The translations under genes and the position numbers were made by a program. From contig JAGYKX010000007.1 of the NCBI GenBank assembly GCA_018401115.1, forward strand, positions 248,001 to 312,000: a DNA stretch of 64,000 bases, in the 5' to 3' direction. The notes beneath the pieces are model-generated. The model was not told the DNA's origin. It did not search any database and saw nothing but the letters and a program-made list of their open reading frames with translations. This DNA comes from Flavobacteriaceae bacterium (GTDB lineage: Bacteria; Bacteroidota; Bacteroidia; Flavobacteriales; Flavobacteriaceae). Below are positions 1-8,481 of this stretch, piece after piece (positions within the stretch are counted from its first letter, which is position 1; the number at the start of each line of letters is the position of its first letter).

Positions 1-1873
1 CACCACCCTTTACATATCCTCCTGTTTGGTTTTGAACGTCAGAAATAGGCTGTGCTGGTTGATCAAAGAAATCTTCTCTTTGGAAAGATTGATTTGATAA
101 TCCAACTTGTAAGACAGCAGTTAACTTATTGTCGTCATTGTATTCTACCAAACCGTTAACACCTTGCCATCCAACTATACCATTGTTGTAATAGTCAATT
201 TTAGGACCTCTAATTCCAGTGTTTTTAAAAGGAGTCGCTTCAATTAAAGTGTTTATTACCTGTCCATTAGAGTTTTTGTTACCTGTTGAGTAATAGCCGT
301 CTAATCCTAATAGGTTATTTAAAACCCTGTAGTGATATCCTTTGTATTGTCTAAGGTCTACGCCAATTGACGTTCTGAACTTACCAAATTGTCCTTCTAA
401 ATTAGAGATGGCACCTACCCAATCATGAGAGTTCATAGAAGCCCTTCTCACCATAACAGATCTGTTTACACCGTCGTCTCTGAATCCGTTAGATCCTAAT
501 AACTGCCCTTGAAAACCACTAATCGCTCCTGTATAGGGAGAGGTAGTTGATCTATTGTTGGCAACAACTGCGTCAAAATTCACAAAACCGTCTGCATCTC
601 TTGTTCCTCTTCCACCTTCTAGGTAGTGCTCTGTTAAATCCTTTCTGAATGGATACATATCAGTAACCGCATTTCTAAAGTTTCCACCTCTTGGACCAGT
701 TCCTCCACCTCTACCTGCAGAAGCATAAAGAGATGTGTTTAATTTAAGGTTGTCGCTAATCTGAAAATCCCAGTTTAAAGTAGCTAATGGCTTGTTGTAG
801 AAGTTTCTTCTCATATTGAATTCTCTTCCATTTAAGAAACCTGCATCTGTACTCCATCTTCTATCTATACCATCTTTATGGTCTTTACCAAAGTTCTGAT
901 AATCTCTAATAGACACCCATGAAGTTCTTTGGTGGTGCCATTGTGAAGCACCTAATACTGTTAAGTTTACAGAATGCTTAGAACCTTCCGGCTCATAACC
1001 TACCGCTGCAAAATAAGTAGTACCCTCACCTTGTGTTCCGTAAATGTACCCATCTCCCTGCCATTTAGACAATAAGAATGAATAAGCCCATCCTTTATCA
1101 TTTTTACCACTGTTATAAGTTACCGCTGTTTTAGAGTAACCATCATTTCCAAATAACTGAGATACTGAACCTCCTTGTTCTTTTTCTGCGGCTTTAGTAA
1201 ATATAGAAACCGTTCCTCCTACAGAAGGCACAGCCAATCTAGAAGCCCCAAGACCTCTTTGAATTTGAATACCAGAAGCAACATCTGTTAAACCTTGCCA
1301 GTTAGACCAGTATACCCATCCGTTTTCCATGTCATTAACAGGTTGACCGTTAATTAAGAAAGATGTGTTGCTTTGATTAAATCCTCTTAATGAAATTCTT
1401 GAGTCTCCGTATCCACCACCTTGCTTGGTTGCGTACACTCCTGGAGTTGAATTCATTATTTCTGGAAATTCCATGTTACCTACTTTCAATGCAATTTCAC
1501 TTGCAGTAATTGTAGACACAGCAACAGGTGTTTCTCTTACCCTAGCTACGTCAATCACACCAGAAGACAATACAATCTCTTCTAATTGAGTGGTAGATGG
1601 CGCTAACTCAACAGCCATTCCGTTTTTTGCAGCAACTTCTAAAGTTTGAAACCCTAAATAAGAAATAACCAATAAATCTCCAGAATTTGCTGAAATGGTA
1701 AAGTTACCGTCAAAATCTGCCGTTACCCCATTAGTAGTTCCCTTAACAAGTACACTTGCACCTGGTAATGGGTCTCCTGTAGAGCCATCTGTTACAGAAC
1801 CACTAATAGTCCCTTGAGCGAAAGCAATTGTAGATACCAATAGGGCTACAATCATTACAAACATTTTTTTCAT
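1..1873 (-). CDS. TonB-dependent receptor, N-terminal part (gene runs off the window)
   Basis: The first 624 codons are visible and open to the window edge; the barrel end lies outside. Residues 1-20 form a signal peptide (hydrophobic stretch ending AFAQ). About 21-105 are a carboxypeptidase-like regulatory domain (DPLPGASVLVKGT), followed by a plug domain from about 110 to 230 and the start of a beta-barrel. In the family these outer-membrane proteins import substrates using TonB/ExbBD energy. The substrate cannot be told from sequence. No SusD partner is visible on the side that can be seen. The ATG at 1873 is preceded on the minus strand by a weak promoter-like CATTTTTG with TTG 18 nt upstream. 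Confidence 0.9.
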   Translation of the reverse strand, partial: MKKMFVMIVALLVSTIAFAQGTISGSVTDGSTGDPLPGASVLVKGTTNGVTADFDGNFTISANSGDLLVISYLGFQTLEVAAKNGMAVELAPSTTQLEEIVLSSGVIDVARVRETPVAVSTITASEIALKVGNMEFPEIMNSTPGVYATKQGGGYGDSRISLRGFNQSNTSFLINGQPVNDMENGWVYWSNWQGLTDVASGIQIQRGLGASRLAVPSVGGTVSIFTKAAEKEQGGSVSQLFGNDGYSKTAVTYNSGKNDKGWAYSFLLSKWQGDGYIYGTQGEGTTYFAAVGYEPEGSKHSVNLTVLGASQWHHQRTSWVSIRDYQNFGKDHKDGIDRRWSTDAGFLNGREFNMRRNFYNKPLATLNWDFQISDNLKLNTSLYASAGRGGGTGPRGGNFRNAVTDMYPFRKDLTEHYLEGGRGTRDADGFVNFDAVVANNRSTTSPYTGAISGFQGQLLGSNGFRDDGVNRSVMVRRASMNSHDWVGAISNLEGQFGKFRTSIGVDLRQYKGYHYRVLNNLLGLDGYYSTGNKNSNGQVINTLIEATPFKNTGIRGPKIDYYNNGIVGWQGVNGLVEYNDDNKLTAVLQVGLSNQSFQREDFFDQPAQPISDVQNQTGGYVKGG

Positions 1874-2040
1874 TGTTGTTTAATTTTAGTTTTAGTTTAA
1901 AAACAGTGCAAAAATGCGGATAATTAAAGGTTCCAACATTAATACAATGTTAAAATTTTATCAAAATTAACTTTCTTTTGGGAAGACTCCCCCTTTACAA
2001 TGAAAAGTTATTAGAAGTTATGCACCTAACTATCTGGTCC

Positions 2041-3681
2041 TCAGTTGTTAAATATTTTTAATAATGCCTGCGTACTAGGATCGTGATCTCCCTTAGTTTT
2101 CCTCTCCATATCTGATAGAATATTACTGGCCAATTGTTTTCCCAATTCTACCCCCCATTGGTCATAACTAAAAATATTCCAAATAACGCCCTGAACAAAA
2201 ATTTTGTGCTCATATAGGGCAATCAAAGATCCCAGATGCACTTGGGGTGAGTTGGTTTATTAATAAAGTATTGGTTGGCTTGTTTCCTTCAAAGACTTTA
2301 AATGGAGCCACCTTGGCCGCTACTAAAGCGTCTGTTCCTTTTTCTGCAAACTCCTGGTCTACTCGCGTCCTTGTCTTGCCACTTAAAAGGGCTTCTGTTT
2401 GCGCAAAGAAATTGGCCATAAGTTTATTGTGATGGTCTGGTATCTCCATGAAGAGATTTCTTAAAACCAATAAAATCTGCTGGTATTAATTTTGTGCCTT
2501 GATGCATGAGCTGGAAAAATGCATGTTGGGAATTGGTGCCTGGCTCTCCCCAAATAACCGTTTCAGTCTCATAGGAAACCCTGTTTCCAGACCTGTCAAA
2601 ACACTTTCCATTGCTTTCCATAATACCCTGTTGTAAGTATGCTGAAAATCTACTTAAATATTGGGTGTAAGGAATAATGGCTTGTGTTTCAGATTTGTAA
2701 AAATTAGCATACCAAATACTGATCAAAGACAGCACTACTGGAATGTTTTCTTCAAAAGGGCTTTGTTTAAAATGCTGATCCATTTCAAAAGCGCCGTCTG
2801 AGCATTTCTTCAAAATGATCATAGCCAACCGACAAAGCTATTGAAAGACCCACCGCACTCCAAAGAGAGAACCGCCCTCCTACCCAATCCCACATAGTAA
2901 ATACATGAGCCGGCACTATACCAAAGTCTGAAATTTTTTGTGTATTGGTAGACACAGCTGCAAAATGCTTGGCCACATCTTTTTGAGAAGCTGTCTGCAA
3001 AAACCAATTCTTTATGGTAGTGGCGTTTGAAAGTGTCTCTTGAGTCGTAAACGTTTTAGACACCACCACAAAAAGCGTAGTCTCTGGATTTAATCCTTTG
3101 AGCACTTCTTGAACATGATCCCCGTCTACATTACTCACAAAATGCAGTTTTAAATGATTTTGGTAAAATTTTAATGCCTCCACCACCATGGCAGGCCCTA
3201 AATCGGAACCTCCAATACCAATATTTACAACGTCTGTAAAAGCTTTGCCTGTATAACCTGTTTTAACACCATTAATAATGTCGTTTGAGAAAGCCTTCAT
3301 CTGTGCTTTAACTGCATTGATTTGCGGAATAATATTTTCTCCATCAACACTTATTGCTGTGGCATTTTTATCTCTAAGGGCCGTATGAAGAACCGCCCTA
3401 GATTCCGTTTCATTAATAGCCGTTCCATTAAAATAATGTGCTATGGCCTCTTTTAAGCCCACCTCTTTTGACAGATCCATGAGCAAATCCATGGTCTTTT
3501 TAGAAAGGGCATTCTTAGAATAATCTACATAGAAATCTTTCCATTGAATACTAAAGTCTTGAGCTCTATTGGTTTCTGATTCGAACAGGCTTTTAATGTC
3601 AGAAGTATTGTCTTGACTAAAATGATCTTCTAATGCAGTCCAAGCTTTTGTCTGAGTTGGATTAATTCTGGATAATGACAT
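2041..3681 (-). pseudogene. pgi: Glucose-6-phosphate isomerase gene with three +1 frameshifts
   Basis: Catalyses glucose-6-phosphate/fructose-6-phosphate interconversion in glycolysis. Four consecutive segments in frames 0, +1, +2 and 0 together give a full-length Pgi. The ATG at 3681 opens a segment with GIGGSDLGP and the SKTFTTQET phosphate-binding loop. The second has [10 protein letters not shown] and HQGTK (catalytic Glu and His), the third [10 protein letters not shown], and the fourth the C-terminal signature with VELGK (catalytic Lys). Extra bases lie within 2796-2799, 2438-2441 and 2242-2243. Removing three bases gives 545 aa, the family's normal length. No other stop or missing motif is seen. 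It lies 6 bp after the M23 gene, same strand. It may be a recent pseudogene or carry sequence errors; as written no full-length protein can be made without frameshifting. Confidence 0.88.
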
Positions 3682-3687
3682 AATGGT

Positions 3688-4950
3688 TTAATTGGTCGCT
3701 ATAGCGTCTAATGATTGACGGTTAAAATTTATATTGTCTATTTGTACTTTCTTAGGAGCAATTTCTGCTAAATACTGATTTAAAATGCTTTTAGGTAATG
3801 GCTCTGCGGCTGGAAGCTTTTCTTTTAATGGGTCTACCTGTCTGCCGTTTTTCCAAAATCTATAACACACATGAGGGCCTGATGTGTTACCCGTCATACC
3901 AACCCAACCAATGACGTCGCCTTGCTTTACATAGTCTCCTTTTTTCACTTTTTGAGCTTTCATGTGTAAATATTGGGTACTGTATACATTGTTGTGTTTG
4001 ATCTTTACGTACTTTCCATTGCCTCCTCTTCTAGTAGACTCTACTACCCTACCATTAGCGGTAGCCAGTATTTCTGTGCCTACTGCTGCTTTGTAATCTG
4101 TCCCTTTGTGAGGGCGCACTTTATTCCCGTAAAAAGCAATTTTCCTTTTTAAATTATACCTGGAACTAATTTTAGCAAAATTTACAGGTGCTCTTAAAAA
4201 TGCCCTCCTAAGGTTATTGCCATTTTCGTCAAAATACTCCACTATTTTATTCACCGTATCCGGCATGTGCCTAAACGCGTAAAAAGGCTTGCCATTGTGC
4301 TCAAAATAAGCAGATTCTATAGGTCCAGCACCCGCATAAATAGTATCATTTATGAATTTTTCTTTGTAGACAACCTTGAACTTGTCTCCTTTTTGCAAGC
4401 TAAAAAAGTCAATGGTCCATGCATAAATAACCGATAAATTATTGGTTACATCATAGTCAATTCCTTGATCTAAAATGGCTTCTGAAAGCGAAGATGTGAT
4501 TACGCCTGAAGCCTCTCTAGTGACATATTTTACAGGTTTTTCTTTTTTATACACATTCACGCCATTCGTGAAATCTATCACGGCATAACGAATGGCGTCC
4601 TGCTCGTATATGAAATATTGCGTGCTCTGGAGACTGTCCTTAGACTTCAGCAAGGTGTAGGGCCTTCCAATTCCCAATCTTCTGACGTCAAAAACCTCCC
4701 TGTATTCTTTAGAAATGCCATATATTTGAGCGTAGCCAATATTATTTCTGAGCATAATTTGCCCAAAAGTTTCGTTCTTTTTTACGGTGTCTCTAATGAC
4801 CTCAAATTGATTAAAATTAATTCCGTAAAATATACTGTCTTTAGGAGCAACTTCTTGTGCGGTTTTCTGAGTCGTATCTGTCTTACAACTCACCAATAAA
4901 ATGAGTAACAATAAAGACCATAATACAAAAGATTTGTGATTAAATTTCAT
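3688..4950 (-). CDS. M23-family peptidoglycan endopeptidase lipoprotein
   Basis: A 420-aa protein with a lipoprotein signal (hydrophobic residues 8-20, lipobox LVSC, Cys22), so probably anchored in an envelope membrane. The C-terminal LytM/M23 domain (about 275-380) contains the first zinc pair in RPHKGTDY (His281, Asp285) and the catalytic-region His360 in SGPHVCYRF. M23 enzymes cleave peptide cross-links in murein. The usual second His of the HxH motif is replaced by Cys362, see findings. The middle region (about 45-250) resembles the N-terminal adaptor of flavobacterial M23 proteins, but I cannot name a domain. It sits between the DUF3108 gene (11 bp upstream) and pgi (6 bp downstream), so all three are probably cotranscribed. 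Confidence 0.87.
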   Translation of the reverse strand: MKFNHKSFVLWSLLLLILLVSCKTDTTQKTAQEVAPKDSIFYGINFNQFEVIRDTVKKNETFGQIMLRNNIGYAQIYGISKEYREVFDVRRLGIGRPYTLLKSKDSLQSTQYFIYEQDAIRYAVIDFTNGVNVYKKEKPVKYVTREASGVITSSLSEAILDQGIDYDVTNNLSVIYAWTIDFFSLQKGDKFKVVYKEKFINDTIYAGAGPIESAYFEHNGKPFYAFRHMPDTVNKIVEYFDENGNNLRRAFLRAPVNFAKISSRYNLKRKIAFYGNKVRPHKGTDYKAAVGTEILATANGRVVESTRRGGNGKYVKIKHNNVYSTQYLHMKAQKVKKGDYVKQGDVIGWVGMTGNTSGPHVCYRFWKNGRQVDPLKEKLPAAEPLPKSILNQYLAEIAPKKVQIDNINFNRQSLDAIATN

Positions 4951-4961
4951 GGGGAAATATA

Positions 4962-5744
4962 CTAGTCCATTCTTATTTTAAATTGGTTTTTTAAACCATT
5001 GTATGCTTCTAAGTCTGCTTTGATAGAACCCACGGCTAAATCTGCTTCTATTCTTACAGGAATTTTATTCAAATCATTTGAAATCCATAGGCTAATACTT
5101 TCTTGGGCTTTAAATACTCTGCCGGATTGCACATAGGGCCTAAACTTTGAACAAGATACTTTTCCGAATTTTGTTTTGATCACTTCTGTTCCTAAATATT
5201 CAAGCTTAAAAGGGAAAACACCGTCGTCGTCATACAACATACTAATGACCGTAAAATCTCCTGCTTTTAATGTGACCGGATTAATTTCGTTTCGCAAAAA
5301 ATAGAAAGCAGAAATAATATCTTGTATCCCTTTTTGGGTGTCAAACTCATATTCTTTGTTGTTTTTAACGTCCTGCATATAAGCCTTTTTATTTTCATGA
5401 TCAAAATCTACTTCCAAATGCATGGTAGTACCCCCTTCTCTAACCTTTCTAATAAACTTTATAGGCTCATTTTTCTTTGGCGAAAAAAAACTTTCATATG
5501 TGTCGTCTACCTTAAAAAAGATGCTTGCCCACCCGGTCGTTTTTCCTTTGGCTACCACGTGAAATAACGGCTTTTTATCTAGAGTTGCTTTGGTTAAATG
5601 CAAGGTCGCATAACTAGCATTCAAAAATCCATAATGAAGTCTAAACTTTAACCATTCTCCGTCTTTAAAAGCGACAGAAGAGTCTTGAGCCATTAGGTTT
5701 CCATAAAAAACCAAAACGAGACAAAAAAGAAAGATTTTTTTCAT
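4962..5744 (-). CDS. DUF3108-family exported protein
   Basis: A 260-aa protein. I choose the ATG at 5744 over an upstream one at 5798 because it directly opens a clean signal peptide (MKKIFLFCLVLVFYGNLMAQ). The mature part is beta-rich, with conserved-looking blocks such as YGFLNASYATL, KGKTTGWASIFFKVDDTYES and PIKFIRKVREGG, which I recognise as DUF3108. Members are periplasmic or exported proteins of unknown function, often beside cell-envelope genes; here it heads a unit with an M23 peptidase. A small terminator-ended transcript lies upstream (5882-5997), so expression may be attenuated or start from a separate promoter nearer 5760. Confidence 0.82.
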   Translation of the reverse strand: MKKIFLFCLVLVFYGNLMAQDSSVAFKDGEWLKFRLHYGFLNASYATLHLTKATLDKKPLFHVVAKGKTTGWASIFFKVDDTYESFFSPKKNEPIKFIRKVREGGTTMHLEVDFDHENKKAYMQDVKNNKEYEFDTQKGIQDIISAFYFLRNEINPVTLKAGDFTVISMLYDDDGVFPFKLEYLGTEVIKTKFGKVSCSKFRPYVQSGRVFKAQESISLWISNDLNKIPVRIEADLAVGSIKADLEAYNGLKNQFKIRMD

Positions 5745-5881
5745 AACTAGATTTAAGGTAAAAATAGAAAAAAGGAATGGCTTTAAATTCTCCTTCACAG
5801 ATATTTAACCATATTTTATTTTTCAAATAGAACTATGGGGTATTATGCTGAGGTTTTTAACCGCTTATTTCACATTTAAAC

Positions 5882-5986
5882 AAAAAAAAGCCCAGTTTTA
5901 CAACTGGGCTTTTCTTAAATAACCAACCAAACTTTAAATGATGAAAAACCAATACTTAAAGTTCTAAAGGGAACCACCCCTTTATA
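5882..5986 (-). ncRNA. Candidate small RNA or attenuated leader upstream of the DUF3108 gene
   Basis: Read on the minus strand, a promoter (5990-6019) is followed by about 105 nt that start with a 6-bp hairpin (arms 5966-5971 and 5978-5983, loop 6 nt). They end in a 12-bp perfect stem (5886-5897 / 5902-5913, loop 4 nt) followed by a run of eight U. This is a classical intrinsic terminator. It could be a free sRNA, or a leader whose terminator controls the gene starting 137 bp further on. I see no leader peptide on this strand. It occupies the 403-bp gap 5745-6147; the rest of the gap shows nothing I can name. Confidence 0.5.
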
Positions 5987-5989
5987 ATA

Positions 5990-6019
5990 CAAAGGTAATA
6001 TATTCATGCGCTAATACAA
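5990..6019 (-). promoter_or_regulatory. Bacteroidota-type promoter for the 5882-5986 transcript
   Basis: On the minus strand TACCTTTG (5990-5997) matches the TAnnTTTG -7 consensus exactly. TTG at 6017-6019 lies 19 nt upstream, the expected -33 spacing. The hairpin-terminated unit begins directly downstream. Confidence 0.6.
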
Positions 6020-6147
6020 GCTTTTAGTTCAATTTAACTAAGGTCTTAACAGTAATTTATCTATTCTGAACATTTTTTAGTAATTCCTTAAGAATAATTA
6101 CTGTTTAATGTTACTTAAATAATAGGAAATATCTGAATTTAAGGGAG

Positions 6148-8481
6148 TTAAAAAGGAAAACCTAGGGTAAAGAATACACTCCCATTCCCGTTTAATGGAG
6201 ATTTAGTATACATCATTTGCATTGGACCTATAATTGACTCAAATCCATAGCCCAACCCATATCCAAAATACGAAGGGGCTCTTTTAAAAGAACCAGGCCT
6301 TAAAATGTCATCTGTCACTTTGGCAATATTTGCTGCTACAATAAAATGATTTTTAGGGGCTATTTCAAAATCTAATGTAGCCTTCATCTTTAAAAAACTA
6401 TCTCCCGGAATAGCTATAAAATCATAGCCTAAAAAAGGAATGAAATTATTGGTTTGGGGTGCACCCAACCCACCAAGGGCAAAATCCAAGGATTTAGTAC
6501 CTGAACTTCCGGACTTAATTCCCACCTCTGGAGCCAAAACAAAGGACCAGTTTTTAGTAAAATTTAGGGCGGCTATTGCCTTTGATCTAAAAATTGAAAA
6601 TGGATTAAACGTTCCATTAAAGTCACTGGACAAAAAGTAGGTGTGAAAATCTACCTCTAAATAAAATCCTTTTGAAGGAAAGAAAAAATCATCTAAAGTG
6701 TCGAATTTTAGTTGTCCATAACCGCTGGCATAATGACTTTTTTCTAAAGCGAGCACTGAACTGCTATTTGTTGGTTTGCCTTCTTTTACAAAGGTATCAC
6801 TGCTGTACTTAATCCATTTATGCTCTAGGCCAAGTGAAATAGAAAATGCATTCTTATACACCGTTTGAAGATAGATTTGATTGGTGAAATCTGTAAAATC
6901 CATATTCACCGTATTTAAATTAGGGTCATCTGGCAGCCTGAAATTTTTTTCAAGTACTTTATAAGGTATGTCAAAATTAAAGTCGTTTAACTTACTTCTC
7001 AGTCCAAAACTCCAATTAAACCCTTTGTCTACATAATAATCTATCTGATACCTTAGGTAGTCTCCAAAAATGAAGTCCAAGGAAAGCACATCGTCTTTTC
7101 TCAATAAATTCTTTTGGGTAATATTTACCAAAGCGGCACTTTTATACAACTTGTCATAATGTGCCCCAAATCTAATATTGGTCTTATTATCACTTTCTCT
7201 CAAGTTTAAAATTAGACCCAGTCCGGTAGTCTTTTCAATTAACTTATACCGAATGGTATTAAAATTATTTGTGGCTGCTAAATTATTTATCCCTCGCTTT
7301 AAATCATCAAACTGAATCTGATCACCCTCCTTAAATCTAAGCTTCCCTTTTACATAATCATCCGAATAATTCACTATGCCATTCACTTCAATGTAGTTAA
7401 TGCTCAAAGTGTCTGCCCTATTCTTGTTCCATAGCGTTGTTTTATCTATGGGTACTTTTTTCAGTTGCTTTTTAGATAATTCAATCAGTGCTTTTTCTTT
7501 TAACAAAGCAGCACGGGTACCTTCGGCGACAATTTCCACACCCCTATCGAAATCTATTACTGAATAGGGTGCCATATTTGGCCTAATATAAATATCTGTG
7601 TCATTAGACTTACTTTTCATAGCCTCTACCGTCCTAAAATTATTGATCTGCAACAAAATATCTGTTGCTGAACCCAGTGATGCTCTACTGGAAAGGTCCT
7701 GTTGAACGTCTACACCCACAATAAAGTTTGCCCCTAGGGACTTTAGCTCAGCTATAGGGTAATTATTTAAAACCCCCCCGTCTATAAGAAGTTTTCCTTC
7801 CAATTCCATGGGTTCAAAAAGAGATGGAAAGGTGCCAGAAGCCATAATAGCCTCTGGAAGATACCCATTGTCTAAACGAATAGCGGTGCCATTTTCTATA
7901 TCTGTTGCCATACAAAAAAAGGGTATGGGCAATTGGTTAAAATCTCTCACATCTTTTACATGATACAATAGGGAGACTAATTCATTATATACCTTTTGAC
8001 CACCGGAAATAGCTTGAGGGAAAGAAATTTTATACCCATCAAATGGTAGGCTAATGGCATAGCGCTCTGCATCTTCTTTTTCGTAAAAAGTCTTACTTGA
8101 CCTTGAAAAATCATCTTGAATAAGACTGTTAAAATTTATTTGTCTAAATATAGAATCTAGCTCATTTGCCCTATATCCTGAGGCATACAAAGCCCCTACA
8201 ATAGCACCCATACTTGTCCCAGCAATATAATCTATTTGAACCCCAGAGGCCTCGATCACTTTAAGTGCTCCAATGTGCGCCAATCCCTTCGCTCCCCCTC
8301 CGCTTAATACCAAACCAACTTTAAGCTCTCGTACCTGAGTAGGTGGTTTTATAATCTCCAAAACCTCCATTCCCATTTTTGCAGCATTTTGGGTATACCC
8401 TTTTGCCAGTCCTAAAAAAAAGAGACCCAAGAGACAAATGAGTCTTGGAAAAGAATATGAAAAATTAGTGGAAATGTTCAT
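6148..8481 (-). CDS. Patatin-like phospholipase fused to an Omp85-type barrel (PlpD/type Vd-like)
   Basis: I take the ATG at 8481 (777 aa), which opens a signal peptide; an upstream ATG at 8517 would overlap uvrC further. After the signal comes a patatin domain with the oxyanion motif GGGAKG (about 61-66), nucleophile motif GTSMG (Ser90) and a DGG motif near residue 235, so the Ser-Asp dyad is intact. A POTRA-like segment (about 355-430) and a C-terminal 16-strand-like barrel of the Omp85 superfamily follow, ending in a Phe-terminated strand (FFTLGFPF). By family knowledge the lipase is exposed or released through its own barrel; whether it is secreted here is inference. The start overlaps the end of uvrC by 17 bp, suggesting translational coupling. 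Confidence 0.88.
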   Translation of the reverse strand: MNISTNFSYSFPRLICLLGLFFLGLAKGYTQNAAKMGMEVLEIIKPPTQVRELKVGLVLSGGGAKGLAHIGALKVIEASGVQIDYIAGTSMGAIVGALYASGYRANELDSIFRQINFNSLIQDDFSRSSKTFYEKEDAERYAISLPFDGYKISFPQAISGGQKVYNELVSLLYHVKDVRDFNQLPIPFFCMATDIENGTAIRLDNGYLPEAIMASGTFPSLFEPMELEGKLLIDGGVLNNYPIAELKSLGANFIVGVDVQQDLSSRASLGSATDILLQINNFRTVEAMKSKSNDTDIYIRPNMAPYSVIDFDRGVEIVAEGTRAALLKEKALIELSKKQLKKVPIDKTTLWNKNRADTLSINYIEVNGIVNYSDDYVKGKLRFKEGDQIQFDDLKRGINNLAATNNFNTIRYKLIEKTTGLGLILNLRESDNKTNIRFGAHYDKLYKSAALVNITQKNLLRKDDVLSLDFIFGDYLRYQIDYYVDKGFNWSFGLRSKLNDFNFDIPYKVLEKNFRLPDDPNLNTVNMDFTDFTNQIYLQTVYKNAFSISLGLEHKWIKYSSDTFVKEGKPTNSSSVLALEKSHYASGYGQLKFDTLDDFFFPSKGFYLEVDFHTYFLSSDFNGTFNPFSIFRSKAIAALNFTKNWSFVLAPEVGIKSGSSGTKSLDFALGGLGAPQTNNFIPFLGYDFIAIPGDSFLKMKATLDFEIAPKNHFIVAANIAKVTDDILRPGSFKRAPSYFGYGLGYGFESIIGPMQMMYTKSPLNGNGSVFFTLGFPF

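Noticed and set aside
1-1873. SusC/SusD polysaccharide utilisation locus
   Set aside because: No SusD-like or glycoside hydrolase gene is visible and downstream genes are housekeeping; the receptor's far end is outside the window.
2041-3681. Programmed +1 frameshifting as the explanation for pgi
   Set aside because: Three separate programmed shifts in one metabolic gene has no precedent that I know; AGA is a common codon in AT-rich genomes. Kept only as an option in the finding.
5938-5967. Tiny plus-strand frame MMKNQYLKF after the 5.9-kb hairpin
   Set aside because: Only nine residues, no promoter on that strand, and the promoter and U tract show the unit runs on the minus strand.
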